Shown: positions 24,537 to 33,324 of the stretch, one piece after another
Layout: the number at the start of each line of letters is the position of its first letter
Position numbering within the stretch: position 1 is the first letter of the stretch
IMG/VR virus record: IMGVR_UViG_3300010938_000085
Location: 1 to 37,700 of that record
DNA length: 37,700 bases
Strand: one strand, 5' to 3'
Source: a virus
Translations under genes and position numbers: made by a program
Notes under the pieces: model-generated
What the model was told of the DNA's origin: nothing
The model's input: only the letters and a program-made list of their open reading frames with translations
Database searches by the model: none

Positions 24537-26814
24537 CGTTCCATTCGGAAGCAACAGACTTCCACGAATAGTGATCGAGCGCCCATTTGGACATGGATTG
24601 CCTTGCACTTTCCGGCTGCGGATCAAGCAGCGCTCTGATTACCGCTTGCGTGAACAACTTTCTTTTTTCGGGATTCTGGATATCCGGCTCATCAACGGAA
24701 CTGTCAATCTTGCAGCCGAACTGGACTGTCTCATCCAAAGCAGCGAGTTTCGTGCAAATCGGGAAGGCGCCGGCCGCCTGCGCCTTCATGGCCGAGATGC
24801 AGGAGATTTCCTTGAAATTCGTCGGATAGGTCCAAAGTGACGCCTGCATCATCGCCTTCGCCACTTCCTTGTGGCCGACTCGGCCGTGATAAGTCACGCC
24901 CGGCTGACGCAGCATCGTCTGGACCTTCTCCTTCCACGACATCATGAATTTGTTGTTGTGGTGCATCGCATCAAAGGTCTTCGTGAACCCGTAGTAAACG
25001 TGCAGATTGGCCTGCGGAACGGCGGCCATGATTTCCGGCCAGCACTCAAGCAGGATGTCCAATCCGCGATCCGGGCTCGATCCGTAAAAGCACCTGAACG
25101 GATCCCGGTCAACCAAATGATCAAAGTGAGACGGTTCGATCCCGTTTCGACTCACCCACATCCGGTCATCCGGAATCTGCGACACATTGCGCCTGTGCCA
25201 TTGAGAAAGCGCGATGATCTTGTCAACCTTCTCCCATCGCTCTTTCCACCAGTACTCGGGCCGCTGGAGATCGTGCATCCACAGGTAAGTCTGATGCCCG
25301 CTGAATCCGGAATCCAGGAACGCGGAATTCCTCCAATAAATGAAAACATCTGGGACGAACTCTTTCTTGCATTGCCAGTACCCGGTATACCGGACTCCGT
25401 CCCAGTCCTTGTCGTCAACCTCGTCGCACATATTGAAAACGACAACATTCCACCCCATATCCCTCCAGTGGCGGGACATATTGATGACGGCTTCCTCGGA
25501 TCCTCCGATCCCGGTCTTTTCTTTGGCCGGGCTCCACATCTCATGCGTCGGACCGCAGTAGATGTAGATCCTCTTCGTCGGCTCCGGGCCCCTCTGGAGA
25601 TACGGACGGAGTGACGGGATATCCGAAACGGTATTCGGAACCGCCTTGGCCAAGTGATAAATTTTCTCGTTCTCTCCGCCGAGCTTGAGGTCTTTCTTGA
25701 TCTTCTCGACGCATCCGATCAATTCAAGATCCTCTATGTATTGCTGGCAAATCTGGCCCATCTCGATGAACGACTGGTCGTTCGGCTTGTACTTCAAAAT
25801 CTTGACGATCGCGAGCTGGCACTCCTTGTACCTGGCGAGATTGAAATAGGCATTGCAGAGAAGCATCAGCGGATTCAAATCGTAGTTCCTTGGATTGTAG
25901 ATGCACATTCCCTGCGGGCGCCCGCGCCTGAAACCCTCTTCACACCAGTAAAGAACGTTTTCCCATTGCTCGCTCTTGTGGGCCACTCTGGCCATTCCGA
26001 AATAAGCATCCGGCCGAAGCGGAAGGATCTTCATCGCGTCGAAGTGGGCATCCGTCGCCTCCTTCAACTTCCCCATTCTCCAGAAGTTTTCTCCGATCGT
26101 ATATTGGGCGATGTACTTCTCTTCGTCCCACCCTGAACACTCGATGTATTTCCTGAAAACGTCATTCGCCTCTTCGAGGCGGTTGTCGGCCTGGTACGCT
26201 TGGGCAAGACCAAAGAGAATCCTCGGATCGACGAACGGCTTGGTCTTCTCGATCTCCTTTTCAAGAATCCTCAAATTCCTCTCATTAGACGCCGCAATGT
26301 CTGATTCCTTTTTTCGATGCTTGATCCAGATGTCTGTGATTTTGACATTCGTTCCCTCGCGCAACGGAAGAAGATTTTCATGAACCGGGCCGCTCCATGA
26401 ATACCAATCTTTCCTGACAACGCGCTCGCGCCAGTGTTCAGTGATGCAGTTCCCGTCCTTATCAAATGCATACTGGTATACGAAGAAAATGGCCCCAACT
26501 CTTTCGTTGTCGAAGTGTTCCAGCGACTTCCTGAACAGGTGAGAATTCACCAGGATGTCATCTGCGTCAATCCAGAAAACAAGATCGTTGGAACACTTTG
26601 AAAAAGAAAACTGGCGAGCCGCAGAGAAGTCGTCAATCCAGTCGAATTTGTGAACGACAGCCCCGAACGACTCAGCGATGGCGACAGTTCCATCGGTCGA
26701 GCCGGTATCAACGATGACGATCTCGTCAACGACGCCTTTGATGGAATTGAGGCACGCGGCAAGATTGGCCTCTTCGTTCTTCACGATCATGGCGGCCGAA
26801 ACCTTATGCTCCAC
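24478..26814 (-). CDS. Two-domain glycosyltransferase: GT2 + TPR + GT4-like
   Basis: 778 residues from GTG 26814 (11-nt overlap with the upstream gene); the frame is open further upstream but within that gene. The N-terminal GT-A domain has SAAMIVKNEEANLAACL (6-22), VDTGSTDGT (36-44), the D-x-D-like WIDADD (84-89) and an acceptor-side GPVHE. Residues about 190-390 are helical repeats of TPR type (ILFGLAQAYQADNRLEEAND; DAYFGMARVAHKSEQWENVL). The C-terminal GT-B half shows YIYCGPTHEMWSPAKEKTG with IGGSEEAVI, ALSQWHRRNV and SSPDRGLDILLECWPEI. In its donor-site motif the usual E-x7-E reads EISCISAMK, i.e. Lys replaces the second Glu. The gene sits in the late unit just after the capsid region. 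It may build a two-sugar glycan on a virion or host protein; substrate unknown. Confidence 0.8.
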   Translation of the reverse strand: MEHKVSAAMIVKNEEANLAACLNSIKGVVDEIVIVDTGSTDGTVAIAESFGAVVHKFDWIDDFSAARQFSFSKCSNDLVFWIDADDILVNSHLFRKSLEHFDNERVGAIFFVYQYAFDKDGNCITEHWRERVVRKDWYSWSGPVHENLLPLREGTNVKITDIWIKHRKKESDIAASNERNLRILEKEIEKTKPFVDPRILFGLAQAYQADNRLEEANDVFRKYIECSGWDEEKYIAQYTIGENFWRMGKLKEATDAHFDAMKILPLRPDAYFGMARVAHKSEQWENVLYWCEEGFRRGRPQGMCIYNPRNYDLNPLMLLCNAYFNLARYKECQLAIVKILKYKPNDQSFIEMGQICQQYIEDLELIGCVEKIKKDLKLGGENEKIYHLAKAVPNTVSDIPSLRPYLQRGPEPTKRIYIYCGPTHEMWSPAKEKTGIGGSEEAVINMSRHWRDMGWNVVVFNMCDEVDDKDWDGVRYTGYWQCKKEFVPDVFIYWRNSAFLDSGFSGHQTYLWMHDLQRPEYWWKERWEKVDKIIALSQWHRRNVSQIPDDRMWVSRNGIEPSHFDHLVDRDPFRCFYGSSPDRGLDILLECWPEIMAAVPQANLHVYYGFTKTFDAMHHNNKFMMSWKEKVQTMLRQPGVTYHGRVGHKEVAKAMMQASLWTYPTNFKEISCISAMKAQAAGAFPICTKLAALDETVQFGCKIDSSVDEPDIQNPEKRKLFTQAVIRALLDPQPESARQSMSKWALDHYSWKSVASEWNDVFTGGAKTKNGLCLSRSV

Positions 26815-27148
26815 TCGGCACCACGATCTTTCTGACTCCGCGCTCAATTCTCGCTTTGTCGTATACCTTGAAGAAAATCTTCATGTTTTTCGGATCAGAA
26901 AAGAATTTCCTGTCTTGCCACTGGATGATCCTGAAAAGCCTCGTTGGAACGCTTCCGACCGCCACAAGATCCTTGCCGGTCTGACTTCCGCCATTGATCG
27001 AATTGACGTTGGCCATGTCGGCATCGAAGTTGGCTGCCTCGTCAGGATAGGCGTCCCTCCACAGCCTGAGAGCGGCGTCAACCAGCTCGTATGCGTTCTT
27101 CACGCTCTCGAAGTAGCTTTTCGGAACGTAGTGGATTTTCTCGATCAT
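26804..27148 (-). CDS. Small late protein after capsid, unknown
   Basis: 114 residues. Mostly helical (YFESVKNAYELVDAALRLWR) with basic C-terminal third (MKIFFKVYDKARIERGVRKI). It begins 6 nt beyond a hairpin, and no ribosome site is visible in between, so expression is probably low or depends on read-through of the hairpin. By place it could be a head-completion factor; this is inference. Confidence 0.6.
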   Translation of the reverse strand: MIEKIHYVPKSYFESVKNAYELVDAALRLWRDAYPDEAANFDADMANVNSINGGSQTGKDLVAVGSVPTRLFRIIQWQDRKFFSDPKNMKIFFKVYDKARIERGVRKIVVPSGA

Positions 27149-27154
27149 AAAAGT

Positions 27155-27187
27155 GCCCCGTGGCCGGGGTTGATCCGGCCACGGGGC
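27155..27187 (-). terminator. Hairpin after the capsid gene (attenuating terminator)
   Basis: A perfect 13-bp inverted repeat (27155-27167 and 27175-27187, gccccgtggccgg and its complement) with a 7-nt loop. In the leftward direction it is followed by ACTTTT, a short T run. It lies 7 nt after the capsid stop codon. It probably ends most capsid transcripts or protects their 3' end, and lowers expression of the following genes. Confidence 0.75.
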
Positions 27188-27193
27188 TTGGGA

Positions 27194-28090
27194 TTAGCCG
27201 GCAATCCCGTCGAGCTTTCCACTCGCCTTCTCGTTCAGACACTCAAGCGTCAACTCGGCCACATACTGCGCCTTCGTCGCATCGCCGGTCTTGGCGAGAT
27301 TCTGCAGGAACGGCCGCCGGAGCCACGCGGTCCGGAACTTGTCGTTCTGCAAGGCCACAAGCGTGTTGCCGTTTCCGGCCGCCTGGAGAACGTCACGGCT
27401 CAGATACACCTTCTGAAGGCCGAAATCGCTCTCGTACACATCAATGCTATTGACAAGCCGGCGGTCATCGGCAGCGATGTTCTTGGTCAGCCCGGACGTG
27501 AACGCGCTGATCTGGCGCTTCACGCGGCCGCCAACATACGTCTCATCCGGATCCCCACCGAGCGTCCAGATCGCCTGGAGCAGGGTGTTATAAATGTTCT
27601 CCGTCAGAGACGTTCCAGAGGCAACGGTCGTCGCCGTGGTCGTGATGCAGTTCTGGACGCCGCTCAACTGACGAGCAGCAGAGCCAGTCCCGGACGCCGC
27701 CGAGCCGCGAGTGATCGCATGCTCGATATCGTTGGACAGCTCCTTCAGCTTCTTGGACGCCTGATACATGAAGGCGTCCTTCAGTCCGGCATGTTTCACG
27801 CTGCGCTGAGTGTCTGAAACCGAGATCGGCTTCGTGAACACCTGGCAGATCCCGACTGAGCGCGTCGGGCCAGAAAGCGCCGGAAAGGAAGGATCCGCGC
27901 CCTCGACTGCGGCGTTATGCGCACGCGAAGCGAGCGTGTCAGTCAACCACTCATGCAGGGTGTTCATCGCCGTGGAAGTCCCGAAGCCGGAAAGCATCGG
28001 GGTTTCCGTCGGATCGATGTTCACGATGATATCGAGAAGGTCTTCCCTTCTCGAAGAATCGTCATACGTCACCATCGGAGCCTGTGCCAT
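27194..28090 (-). CDS. Major capsid protein, SU10-like (DUF5309)
   Basis: 298 residues. MVTYDDSSRREDLLDIIVNI, then DPTETPMLSGFGTS and MNTLHEWLTDTLASRAHNAA are the signature of the DUF5309 capsid family (type member: Escherichia phage SU10). Later FTKPISVSDTQRSVKHAGLK and TYVGGRVKRQISAF are shared by HK97-fold subunits of this group. A good site (aggagaa) precedes the ATG. It follows the scaffold gene directly, and a strong hairpin follows it, as expected for the most abundant virion protein. Confidence 0.9.
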   Translation of the reverse strand: MAQAPMVTYDDSSRREDLLDIIVNIDPTETPMLSGFGTSTAMNTLHEWLTDTLASRAHNAAVEGADPSFPALSGPTRSVGICQVFTKPISVSDTQRSVKHAGLKDAFMYQASKKLKELSNDIEHAITRGSAASGTGSAARQLSGVQNCITTTATTVASGTSLTENIYNTLLQAIWTLGGDPDETYVGGRVKRQISAFTSGLTKNIAADDRRLVNSIDVYESDFGLQKVYLSRDVLQAAGNGNTLVALQNDKFRTAWLRRPFLQNLAKTGDATKAQYVAELTLECLNEKASGKLDGIAG

Positions 28091-28103
28091 TCAAGTTCTC
28101 CTG

Positions 28104-29162
28104 TTAATCGGAAGGAAGCCCGGCGCCAATGCCCCTTTCAGCCAAAAGCGACTCAAGACTCGTCTTTCCAGCGACGTAATTCTTGAGCGATTTGTGCCTG
28201 TCAACATTTTGGGTTCTGACCGTGGCGGGACTTCTCCCGCCTCCATTCAGTAGCGCCGCGCCTGCCTTCTCGGACGGTGTGACAGGCGGTTTCTTTGAGC
28301 CATTCGGTTTCATCGCCTTCTCCTCAGCAAGCCTGGCGAATGCCTCCCTTGAAGCGATCAAGACGCCGCGCGGGTTGGACTGGAGATCCTTAGCCGAAAT
28401 CCCGAGTTCAGGGATTCCAGTCTCAGAATATATCTTCTCGGCGAGTGTTCGAAGCGGGGATCCCTGAATGGCGAGTTCGGGGTATTTCTTCTGCGCCTGC
28501 TGGCTGGCGATGGCGGCTTGCTCTCGCGCAGACAGCTCTTCCCTGACGCTCTTCACGGCGGCATCAGCTTCTTGGCGAATCATCTTCTTGAGCGCCAATG
28601 GCCGATACTGCTTCACTTTATCGGCATATTCCGGATGGTTGTCGGCAATGAAATCCAGTTCATCCACAGTCAAGTCTTCCCATGTCTTCGCAGAAGACTT
28701 CTCCTGTTGCGGTTCTTTGACGCGAGAGCTGATCTCGGAAACCTGGCCTTGCAGCTTCGCAAGCTCCAACTTGAGGGCGTTCTGAGCTTCCTCTGCCAAT
28801 CTGGCCCTAGTCTCCGCCTCCTTCGCCTTTGCGTTCAACTGCTTGATTCGCTTCTGAGCGCGATTCCCAAGCTGCTTATCGAGTTCTTCTTCACCGTCTC
28901 CGGCGTCTTCCGGATCGCCCGCAGCGGCATCCTCGGGTTCCTCTGCGGTGTCGGTTGCTTCAGGAGAAGTCTCCTCCGTCTTCTCCTTTTCCTCTTCAGA
29001 CGGTTGCTTCGGGAGGGTCTTGGACGGCTCCGCTGGAACCGAATCCAACTCCTCCGGGGCGTCTTGCGAGGCGCCCGCAGGCTCGTCAGCAGCCTGTTTC
29101 GTCGCGGCTTCCGGGAACATCTGTCCGAAACCGAGACGATTCGCAAGGTCTTTCTTCGACAT
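28104..29162 (-). CDS. Scaffolding protein
   Basis: 352 residues from ATG 29162 behind a consensus site (aaggagga). The first 90 residues are acidic, Pro/Glu/Ala-rich and disordered (EEEKEKTEETSPEATDTAEE); then a coiled coil (KQLNAKAKEAETRARLAEEA), a middle helical part and a basic C-terminal end (TQNVDRHKSLKNYV), the usual capsid-contacting end of scaffolds. The place just before the capsid gene supports the call; no protease motif is seen, so it is probably a scaffold without maturation protease. Confidence 0.8.
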   Translation of the reverse strand: MSKKDLANRLGFGQMFPEAATKQAADEPAGASQDAPEELDSVPAEPSKTLPKQPSEEEKEKTEETSPEATDTAEEPEDAAAGDPEDAGDGEEELDKQLGNRAQKRIKQLNAKAKEAETRARLAEEAQNALKLELAKLQGQVSEISSRVKEPQQEKSSAKTWEDLTVDELDFIADNHPEYADKVKQYRPLALKKMIRQEADAAVKSVREELSAREQAAIASQQAQKKYPELAIQGSPLRTLAEKIYSETGIPELGISAKDLQSNPRGVLIASREAFARLAEEKAMKPNGSKKPPVTPSEKAGAALLNGGGRSPATVRTQNVDRHKSLKNYVAGKTSLESLLAERGIGAGLPSD

Positions 29163-29171
29163 CAATCCTCC

Positions 29172-29360
29172 TTATCTCGTTTCGCCGGCCTGCTGAACCG
29201 GCGTCTTGTCCGCTCCGGCAGGTTTTCTCGGCGCCGCCCCGGGCTTCGCCGGATACGGATTGTGGACCTTCGTCGGAATCATCATCCGGGGACGCCCGTG
29301 AACATCGAGAGTTCCGGTGATGTTGTCGGCCTGATACCCCTTCGTGAAATGCTCTTTCAT
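29172..29360 (-). CDS. Small virion-region protein
   Basis: 62 residues, beginning MKEHFTKGYQADNITGTLDV, followed by a Pro/Lys-rich, probably unfolded tail (PYPAKPGAAPRKPAGADKTP). The ATG overlaps the previous stop (ATGA). The tail suggests a protein that binds along another partner, perhaps DNA or scaffold. Unknown family. Confidence 0.6.
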   Translation of the reverse strand: MKEHFTKGYQADNITGTLDVHGRPRMMIPTKVHNPYPAKPGAAPRKPAGADKTPVQQAGETR

Positions 29361-29542
29361 TGACTCACCCTCTTCGTTCTGTCGATATAGGAAAAGCGCT
29401 TGTTTGTCTCAACGACCTCCTTTGGATAAAAATCCTCCCCAAGCTCCGGAACAGGCAATTCCTTGCCGTACTCCAGTTCCTTCGTGTCATCAGTCAACAC
29501 CTTCTTGGTGTGCCGCGCAATGAACCGGCCGCCTCCCGGCAT
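29357..29542 (-). CDS. Small virion-region protein
   Basis: 61 residues: MPGGGRFIARHTKKVLTDDT, then an acidic, Pro-rich stretch (YGKELPVPELGEDFYPKEVV) and a basic end (RFSYIDRTKRV). Unknown function. It starts 1 nt after a 15-residue mini-ORF and is coupled to the next gene. Small proteins of this kind between portal and scaffold are common in podovirus-like genomes, but I recognise no family. Confidence 0.6.
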   Translation of the reverse strand: MPGGGRFIARHTKKVLTDDTKELEYGKELPVPELGEDFYPKEVVETNKRFSYIDRTKRVSQ

Positions 29543-29543
29543 A

Positions 29544-29591
29544 TCAATACCCCCTGGGCTTCTGCCCCTTTTTCGGCTTTCTCTTCTTCAT
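29544..29591 (-). CDS. Highly basic mini-ORF, 15 residues
   Basis: MKKRKPKKGQKPRGY: eight of fifteen residues are Lys or Arg. It lies exactly between two genes, with aaagga before the ATG and its stop 1 nt from the next start. Such a peptide could bind DNA or RNA, or it may only bridge translation. Confidence 0.4.
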   Translation of the reverse strand: MKKRKPKKGQKPRGY

Positions 29592-29597
29592 GTTCCT

Positions 29598-29966
29598 TTA
29601 CCCCACGGTTGGAGGGAACCCGAGTCTCTGATGCTGCTCCACCATGTCGGCAAGAGCGGCCTCCGACTGCTCATGTTCAGCCTGTAGTTTCCTTGCGTTC
29701 TCGACCTCAGCCTTCTTCTCATGGTAATTCTCGACGAACTCGATGATGAATCGAAGGCCCCTGGATTCAGCCGCAAGCGACAGCAGCTTTTCGTGGCTGG
29801 TGATCCTAGAATCCATGAGCCTGTGGTGGTGGAGCGCGATCATCGACTGGATCGAGTTCTTGATGAACTGCCACACATCACTGCGCTGAAAAATATCCAG
29901 CATGGCGATCTCGTAGTTCAACCTGTCTTCCGGAGTCATCCCGGCAATCCGCTCCTTGTAGGTCAT
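29598..29966 (-). CDS. Small helical protein after portal
   Basis: 122 residues, all helical: DRLNYEIAMLDIFQRSDVWQ, an internal HHHRLMDSRI, then a long coiled coil (VENYHEKKAEVENARKLQAE). No catalytic motif. ATGA overlap with the portal stop. Its place and shape suggest an assembly partner of the portal or capsid; this is inference. Confidence 0.6.
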   Translation of the reverse strand: MTYKERIAGMTPEDRLNYEIAMLDIFQRSDVWQFIKNSIQSMIALHHHRLMDSRITSHEKLLSLAAESRGLRFIIEFVENYHEKKAEVENARKLQAEHEQSEAALADMVEQHQRLGFPPTVG

Positions 29967-31996
29967 ACCGCCACCTTCATTCCAGGCTTCTTGTTCTTGA
30001 TCTGCCTCATGGCCGCCACGGCCTCCTCAACCGATATCGGCCCCTCATTCTCTTTCTGCGCGGCGGCGGCGACGGCGGCGGCCTCCCTTTGAAGCTCTTC
30101 AGGAGTCTTCATGAGCCGACCGGCCAGCCTATAATCCTCGGTGTCGAAGAAATCCTTCCTGAGCTGGTCCTGACGAATGAGCGGATCCCCATTGAACATC
30201 TGGAGGCGAGTCATCGCCTTCTGGTGCGCGAGCTGGCGATTGGCGTTCCCGGCGTTTCCGGTCGGAACAAGTTTGAACTTGCCCTGGATCTCATGCCGAG
30301 ACACAAACACGGGCTTGTCCTCCCCAAGCACCTGAACCCACATCTCGTCAGGCCCATACTGGTTGAACAGCGACCATACCTGATGGTAAATCTTCTTCAT
30401 CCCGTCCTGCCAAATCTGAGCATCAAGCGAGAAGGTCGCGGCGGCAATCTGACTGATGTCGTTGATCTCCGTGGCCGTCCTCGGCTCTGATGTATTCGAG
30501 AGCGGATTCGTCAGGCCGAAGTCCGTGACGCCGATGTACTCCTCGGCCCATTGGCGAGTGACGTTCTCTTCCATCTGGAAAGACGAATCCAGAACCGGGA
30601 TCTGGATCGGCTGAAGATCGTCCATGTTCATGACCGTCAGGTGCTGTCCGGGAATCCAGCGGAAGTTGCCGGCGTTCTTCAGGGACCCGAAGCGCGACTT
30701 GAACGTCGGCGCGTTCTGGATCGTCATGCGGTCCAGCTTGGCGTTATGCTGGACGTTGACGTTCTTCTGCATGTCCTCCAGCATCTCCGGGATCCCGCGC
30801 GAGGAGTACCACCGCATGTCGGTGATTTCGAGCGGTATCATCACGAAAGGCCACATCCCGTGGTCGTAATCGAACTCCTTCTCCAGACAAATCTTTCCGG
30901 TGTCCGGCTGGTAAATGATGACGACGCGCTCAGCGAATCCGTCTCCGTCGATATCGTACTCGCAGAACATCTCCCATATCTCGTAAAACCCGTCCTTGAT
31001 CGGACTCGACAATCCCTCCCTGGCTTCCTTCGTCTGGACCAGAAGCGATTTCTCGGAATCGAGTCTCTGCGAGGAAGCGGCGCCGGATTCAATGATCTCG
31101 TCGATATGCTTCCACCCATTGTCGCGCTGCTTGCCGCGAAGGTCGTTCTCGGTCATCCATATCTTCTGGCCGATCCATCGAAGGCCATTCACGTCGATCG
31201 TAGCCTCCTCTGGAACCATGATATCCTCTGCGGGGACAGGCACGACATCGGGGCAATCGTAAACGACTTCGCGGCGCTTGAAGGTAATCGTCTCTTCGCC
31301 GTTCCGATAGGCGGCAACGATCTTCTTGGCCTTGTCCAGATCGTTCTCATCTTCAAGATCGAGCCCCGCCTTCGCCGCGAAGAAGCCGACCATGTTGTCA
31401 TCGTTGAGCGGACGCCTGACTGGCTGTCCGTCCGGAGTCACATCAACGACTTCGCCGTTCTCCAACCTGTCGCGCTCTTCGGGCGTCAGGTCCGTCAGGC
31501 GGTAGCGCTCCTTCACGTCTCGCGTCTGGTAGCGCCAATGGATCTTGAAGACGACGAAGCCTTTTTCAAGCATCTGATCGACGCCGGAAACGATCTTGGT
31601 CAGATAATCAGGGATCGTGTTCCAGAGCAGATGATCGAACACGATCTCGGATTTCCTGGCCGCGTCCATCATCGCTTCGCTCTCGTACTGGAAGACGACC
31701 GTCGGGCGCGTATTGGTCGAGAGTCCGACGTAGTTCGGCTTGACGCGCCGCATGATCTTGTCGATCAGCGGCCACGACAAGTTCGAGCATCCAGGCCACG
31801 GAAATGTCTTCGTCGGCCGGATCCCCATACGAAGCTGATGGAGGCGCACCATCTTGTTGCGCCATCCCTCGCGGCTGTTCCTGGACTGATCCACCTCCGT
31901 CTTGATGGAGGTCATGAACATATCGAGGCCGGACTCGGGAACGGAAAGATCCGGCGCATCAGCTTCCGGCGACATCTTGGCGTCTTCGTCCGTCAT
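29963..31996 (-). CDS. Portal protein
   Basis: 677 residues, typical size for P22- or SU10-like portals. Conserved features include RPTKTFPWPGCSNLSWPLID (60-79), the wing region (IWEMFCEYDIDGDGFAERVV, ending in an Asp-rich loop) and the stem/clip helix region YSSRGIPEMLEDMQKNVNVQ, followed by a helical C-terminus with an Ala-rich stretch (EAAAVAAAAQ). It lies directly after the large terminase, as usual. The portal is the ring through which DNA enters and leaves. Confidence 0.85.
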   Translation of the reverse strand: MTDEDAKMSPEADAPDLSVPESGLDMFMTSIKTEVDQSRNSREGWRNKMVRLHQLRMGIRPTKTFPWPGCSNLSWPLIDKIMRRVKPNYVGLSTNTRPTVVFQYESEAMMDAARKSEIVFDHLLWNTIPDYLTKIVSGVDQMLEKGFVVFKIHWRYQTRDVKERYRLTDLTPEERDRLENGEVVDVTPDGQPVRRPLNDDNMVGFFAAKAGLDLEDENDLDKAKKIVAAYRNGEETITFKRREVVYDCPDVVPVPAEDIMVPEEATIDVNGLRWIGQKIWMTENDLRGKQRDNGWKHIDEIIESGAASSQRLDSEKSLLVQTKEAREGLSSPIKDGFYEIWEMFCEYDIDGDGFAERVVIIYQPDTGKICLEKEFDYDHGMWPFVMIPLEITDMRWYSSRGIPEMLEDMQKNVNVQHNAKLDRMTIQNAPTFKSRFGSLKNAGNFRWIPGQHLTVMNMDDLQPIQIPVLDSSFQMEENVTRQWAEEYIGVTDFGLTNPLSNTSEPRTATEINDISQIAAATFSLDAQIWQDGMKKIYHQVWSLFNQYGPDEMWVQVLGEDKPVFVSRHEIQGKFKLVPTGNAGNANRQLAHQKAMTRLQMFNGDPLIRQDQLRKDFFDTEDYRLAGRLMKTPEELQREAAAVAAAAQKENEGPISVEEAVAAMRQIKNKKPGMKVAV

Positions 31997-31998
31997 CG

Positions 31999-33324
31999 CT
32001 AAATACCGTACCCCGAACTCCCCCGCGACGCAACATCTTGTGTCTCACTGTTCGCATACCACTCACTCGGCGGGATGTGCCATGATCGGCTCATGACGAG
32101 GTAACGAAGAGCATCGCAGGCGTGGTCATTGACTTTCCTCGGCGCCTCCGGAGCTTCCCTGCGCTGCATCGCCGAAAGAGTCATCTCCTTCCACTTGTAG
32201 TCCTGGATCTCCCAGATCAGGTTCTTGCACCGGCTCGAAATCTTGACGCGGCCGCTCTTGAAATACTCGGCCACCCGGTTCACTCCGGCGGCCACATCAT
32301 TGTTGGCCCGCTGACAGATGATCCCGAAATCGGCGAATTCGTCGGCCACCGAGATCAGTTGCCCGTCCTTCTCCCTCGTCCTGTTGAAGCAGGACGGGTC
32401 GATGTACGTCACCATGAACTCCTGATCGTCGCCCTTACTCTTCGACTTCTCCTTGATCGCCGACGCATGCTCCTGAATGGTCCATCCGCTCTGGTAATGC
32501 TCGTCGTAGATGATCAGATTGCCGTCGAAGTCCTCGGTGGCGAAGAGACAGCATGTCGGGTTCCTGTAGCCGAAGTCGATCGAGCGGAACAAGACTTGCC
32601 CATCGCTCGGCGTGTAGTCCTCGATGACGTGCTTCTTCTCCGAAAAGTCGCTCCAGATCAACCCCTCGAAGGCGTCCCATGATCCGTAGACATATCGCTT
32701 GATCCATTCTTCAGGATAGCTGTCCAGAAGCGATTGAAGATACCCGTCCGGCAGATACGGGTTGTCGCCCGTGGCACCCTCGAACAGGACGTAGTCGGCG
32801 GGGTTCACATCCTTATGCATCTTCCATCGCTTATAAATGAAATTGTGGCCGGCGGGGTTGCCTGTCAGGAAGCATTGCCTGACCGGAATATTCTCCCTGC
32901 GAAGCCGCCCGATGATGGACAGGAACACCTCTTCCCCCACCTCCTCGCCCTGGTCAATGAAGGCGAATCCGAGATTGTGGCCGAGCTTCAGATTCTCGGC
33001 GTGCCTGAACAGAATCTCGCTTCCGTTCGGCATCACCAGCTTCATCTCCCCGGCAAAGTAGTACTGCTTCAGCGCAGGCTTCAAATCAAAGAAGCTCTTC
33101 ATGGTCGTGTCGCGCAGGTCCGGATAATTCTGCCTCATGATGAGCCCGAGGTTGCCGGGGAAGATCTCCGAAAGCAGCAGCGCCTTGACGCATCCGGCCA
33201 AGGTCTTTCCGTTCCCGATCCCGCCGAAGTAGGCCGGATACTTGGCCTCGCAATCCACAAACGCCATCTGCTTCGGCAGCAGCGCAATCTGCTTGAAATC
33301 GGCAAGCGGATCAGCGCCCGACAT
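31999..33324 (-). CDS. terL: Terminase large subunit
   Basis: 441 residues from ATG 33324; the open frame continues upstream into other genes. ATPase domain: Walker A GGIGNGKT (34-41), Walker B LGFAFIDQGEEV (118-129) with Asp124, motif III TGNP (154-157). Nuclease domain: FRSIDFGYRNPT with Asp250, TYIDPS with Asp309, and NDHACDALRYL with Asp400/Asp404. This is the DNA-packaging motor and headful or site-specific nuclease. It follows the small subunit and a small Cys-rich gene, overlapping the latter by 14 nt. Confidence 0.93.
   Translation of the reverse strand: MSGADPLADFKQIALLPKQMAFVDCEAKYPAYFGGIGNGKTLAGCVKALLLSEIFPGNLGLIMRQNYPDLRDTTMKSFFDLKPALKQYYFAGEMKLVMPNGSEILFRHAENLKLGHNLGFAFIDQGEEVGEEVFLSIIGRLRRENIPVRQCFLTGNPAGHNFIYKRWKMHKDVNPADYVLFEGATGDNPYLPDGYLQSLLDSYPEEWIKRYVYGSWDAFEGLIWSDFSEKKHVIEDYTPSDGQVLFRSIDFGYRNPTCCLFATEDFDGNLIIYDEHYQSGWTIQEHASAIKEKSKSKGDDQEFMVTYIDPSCFNRTREKDGQLISVADEFADFGIICQRANNDVAAGVNRVAEYFKSGRVKISSRCKNLIWEIQDYKWKEMTLSAMQRREAPEAPRKVNDHACDALRYLVMSRSWHIPPSEWYANSETQDVASRGSSGYGI

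Noticed and set aside
25120-25165. tRNA-like GGTTCGATCCC element
   Set aside because: It is inside the double glycosyltransferase gene, and no matching acceptor, D or anticodon arms are seen around it.
30551-32002. 483-residue plus-strand open frame
   Set aside because: It is antisense to the portal gene, which has clear conserved features; the frame is a high-GC shadow.
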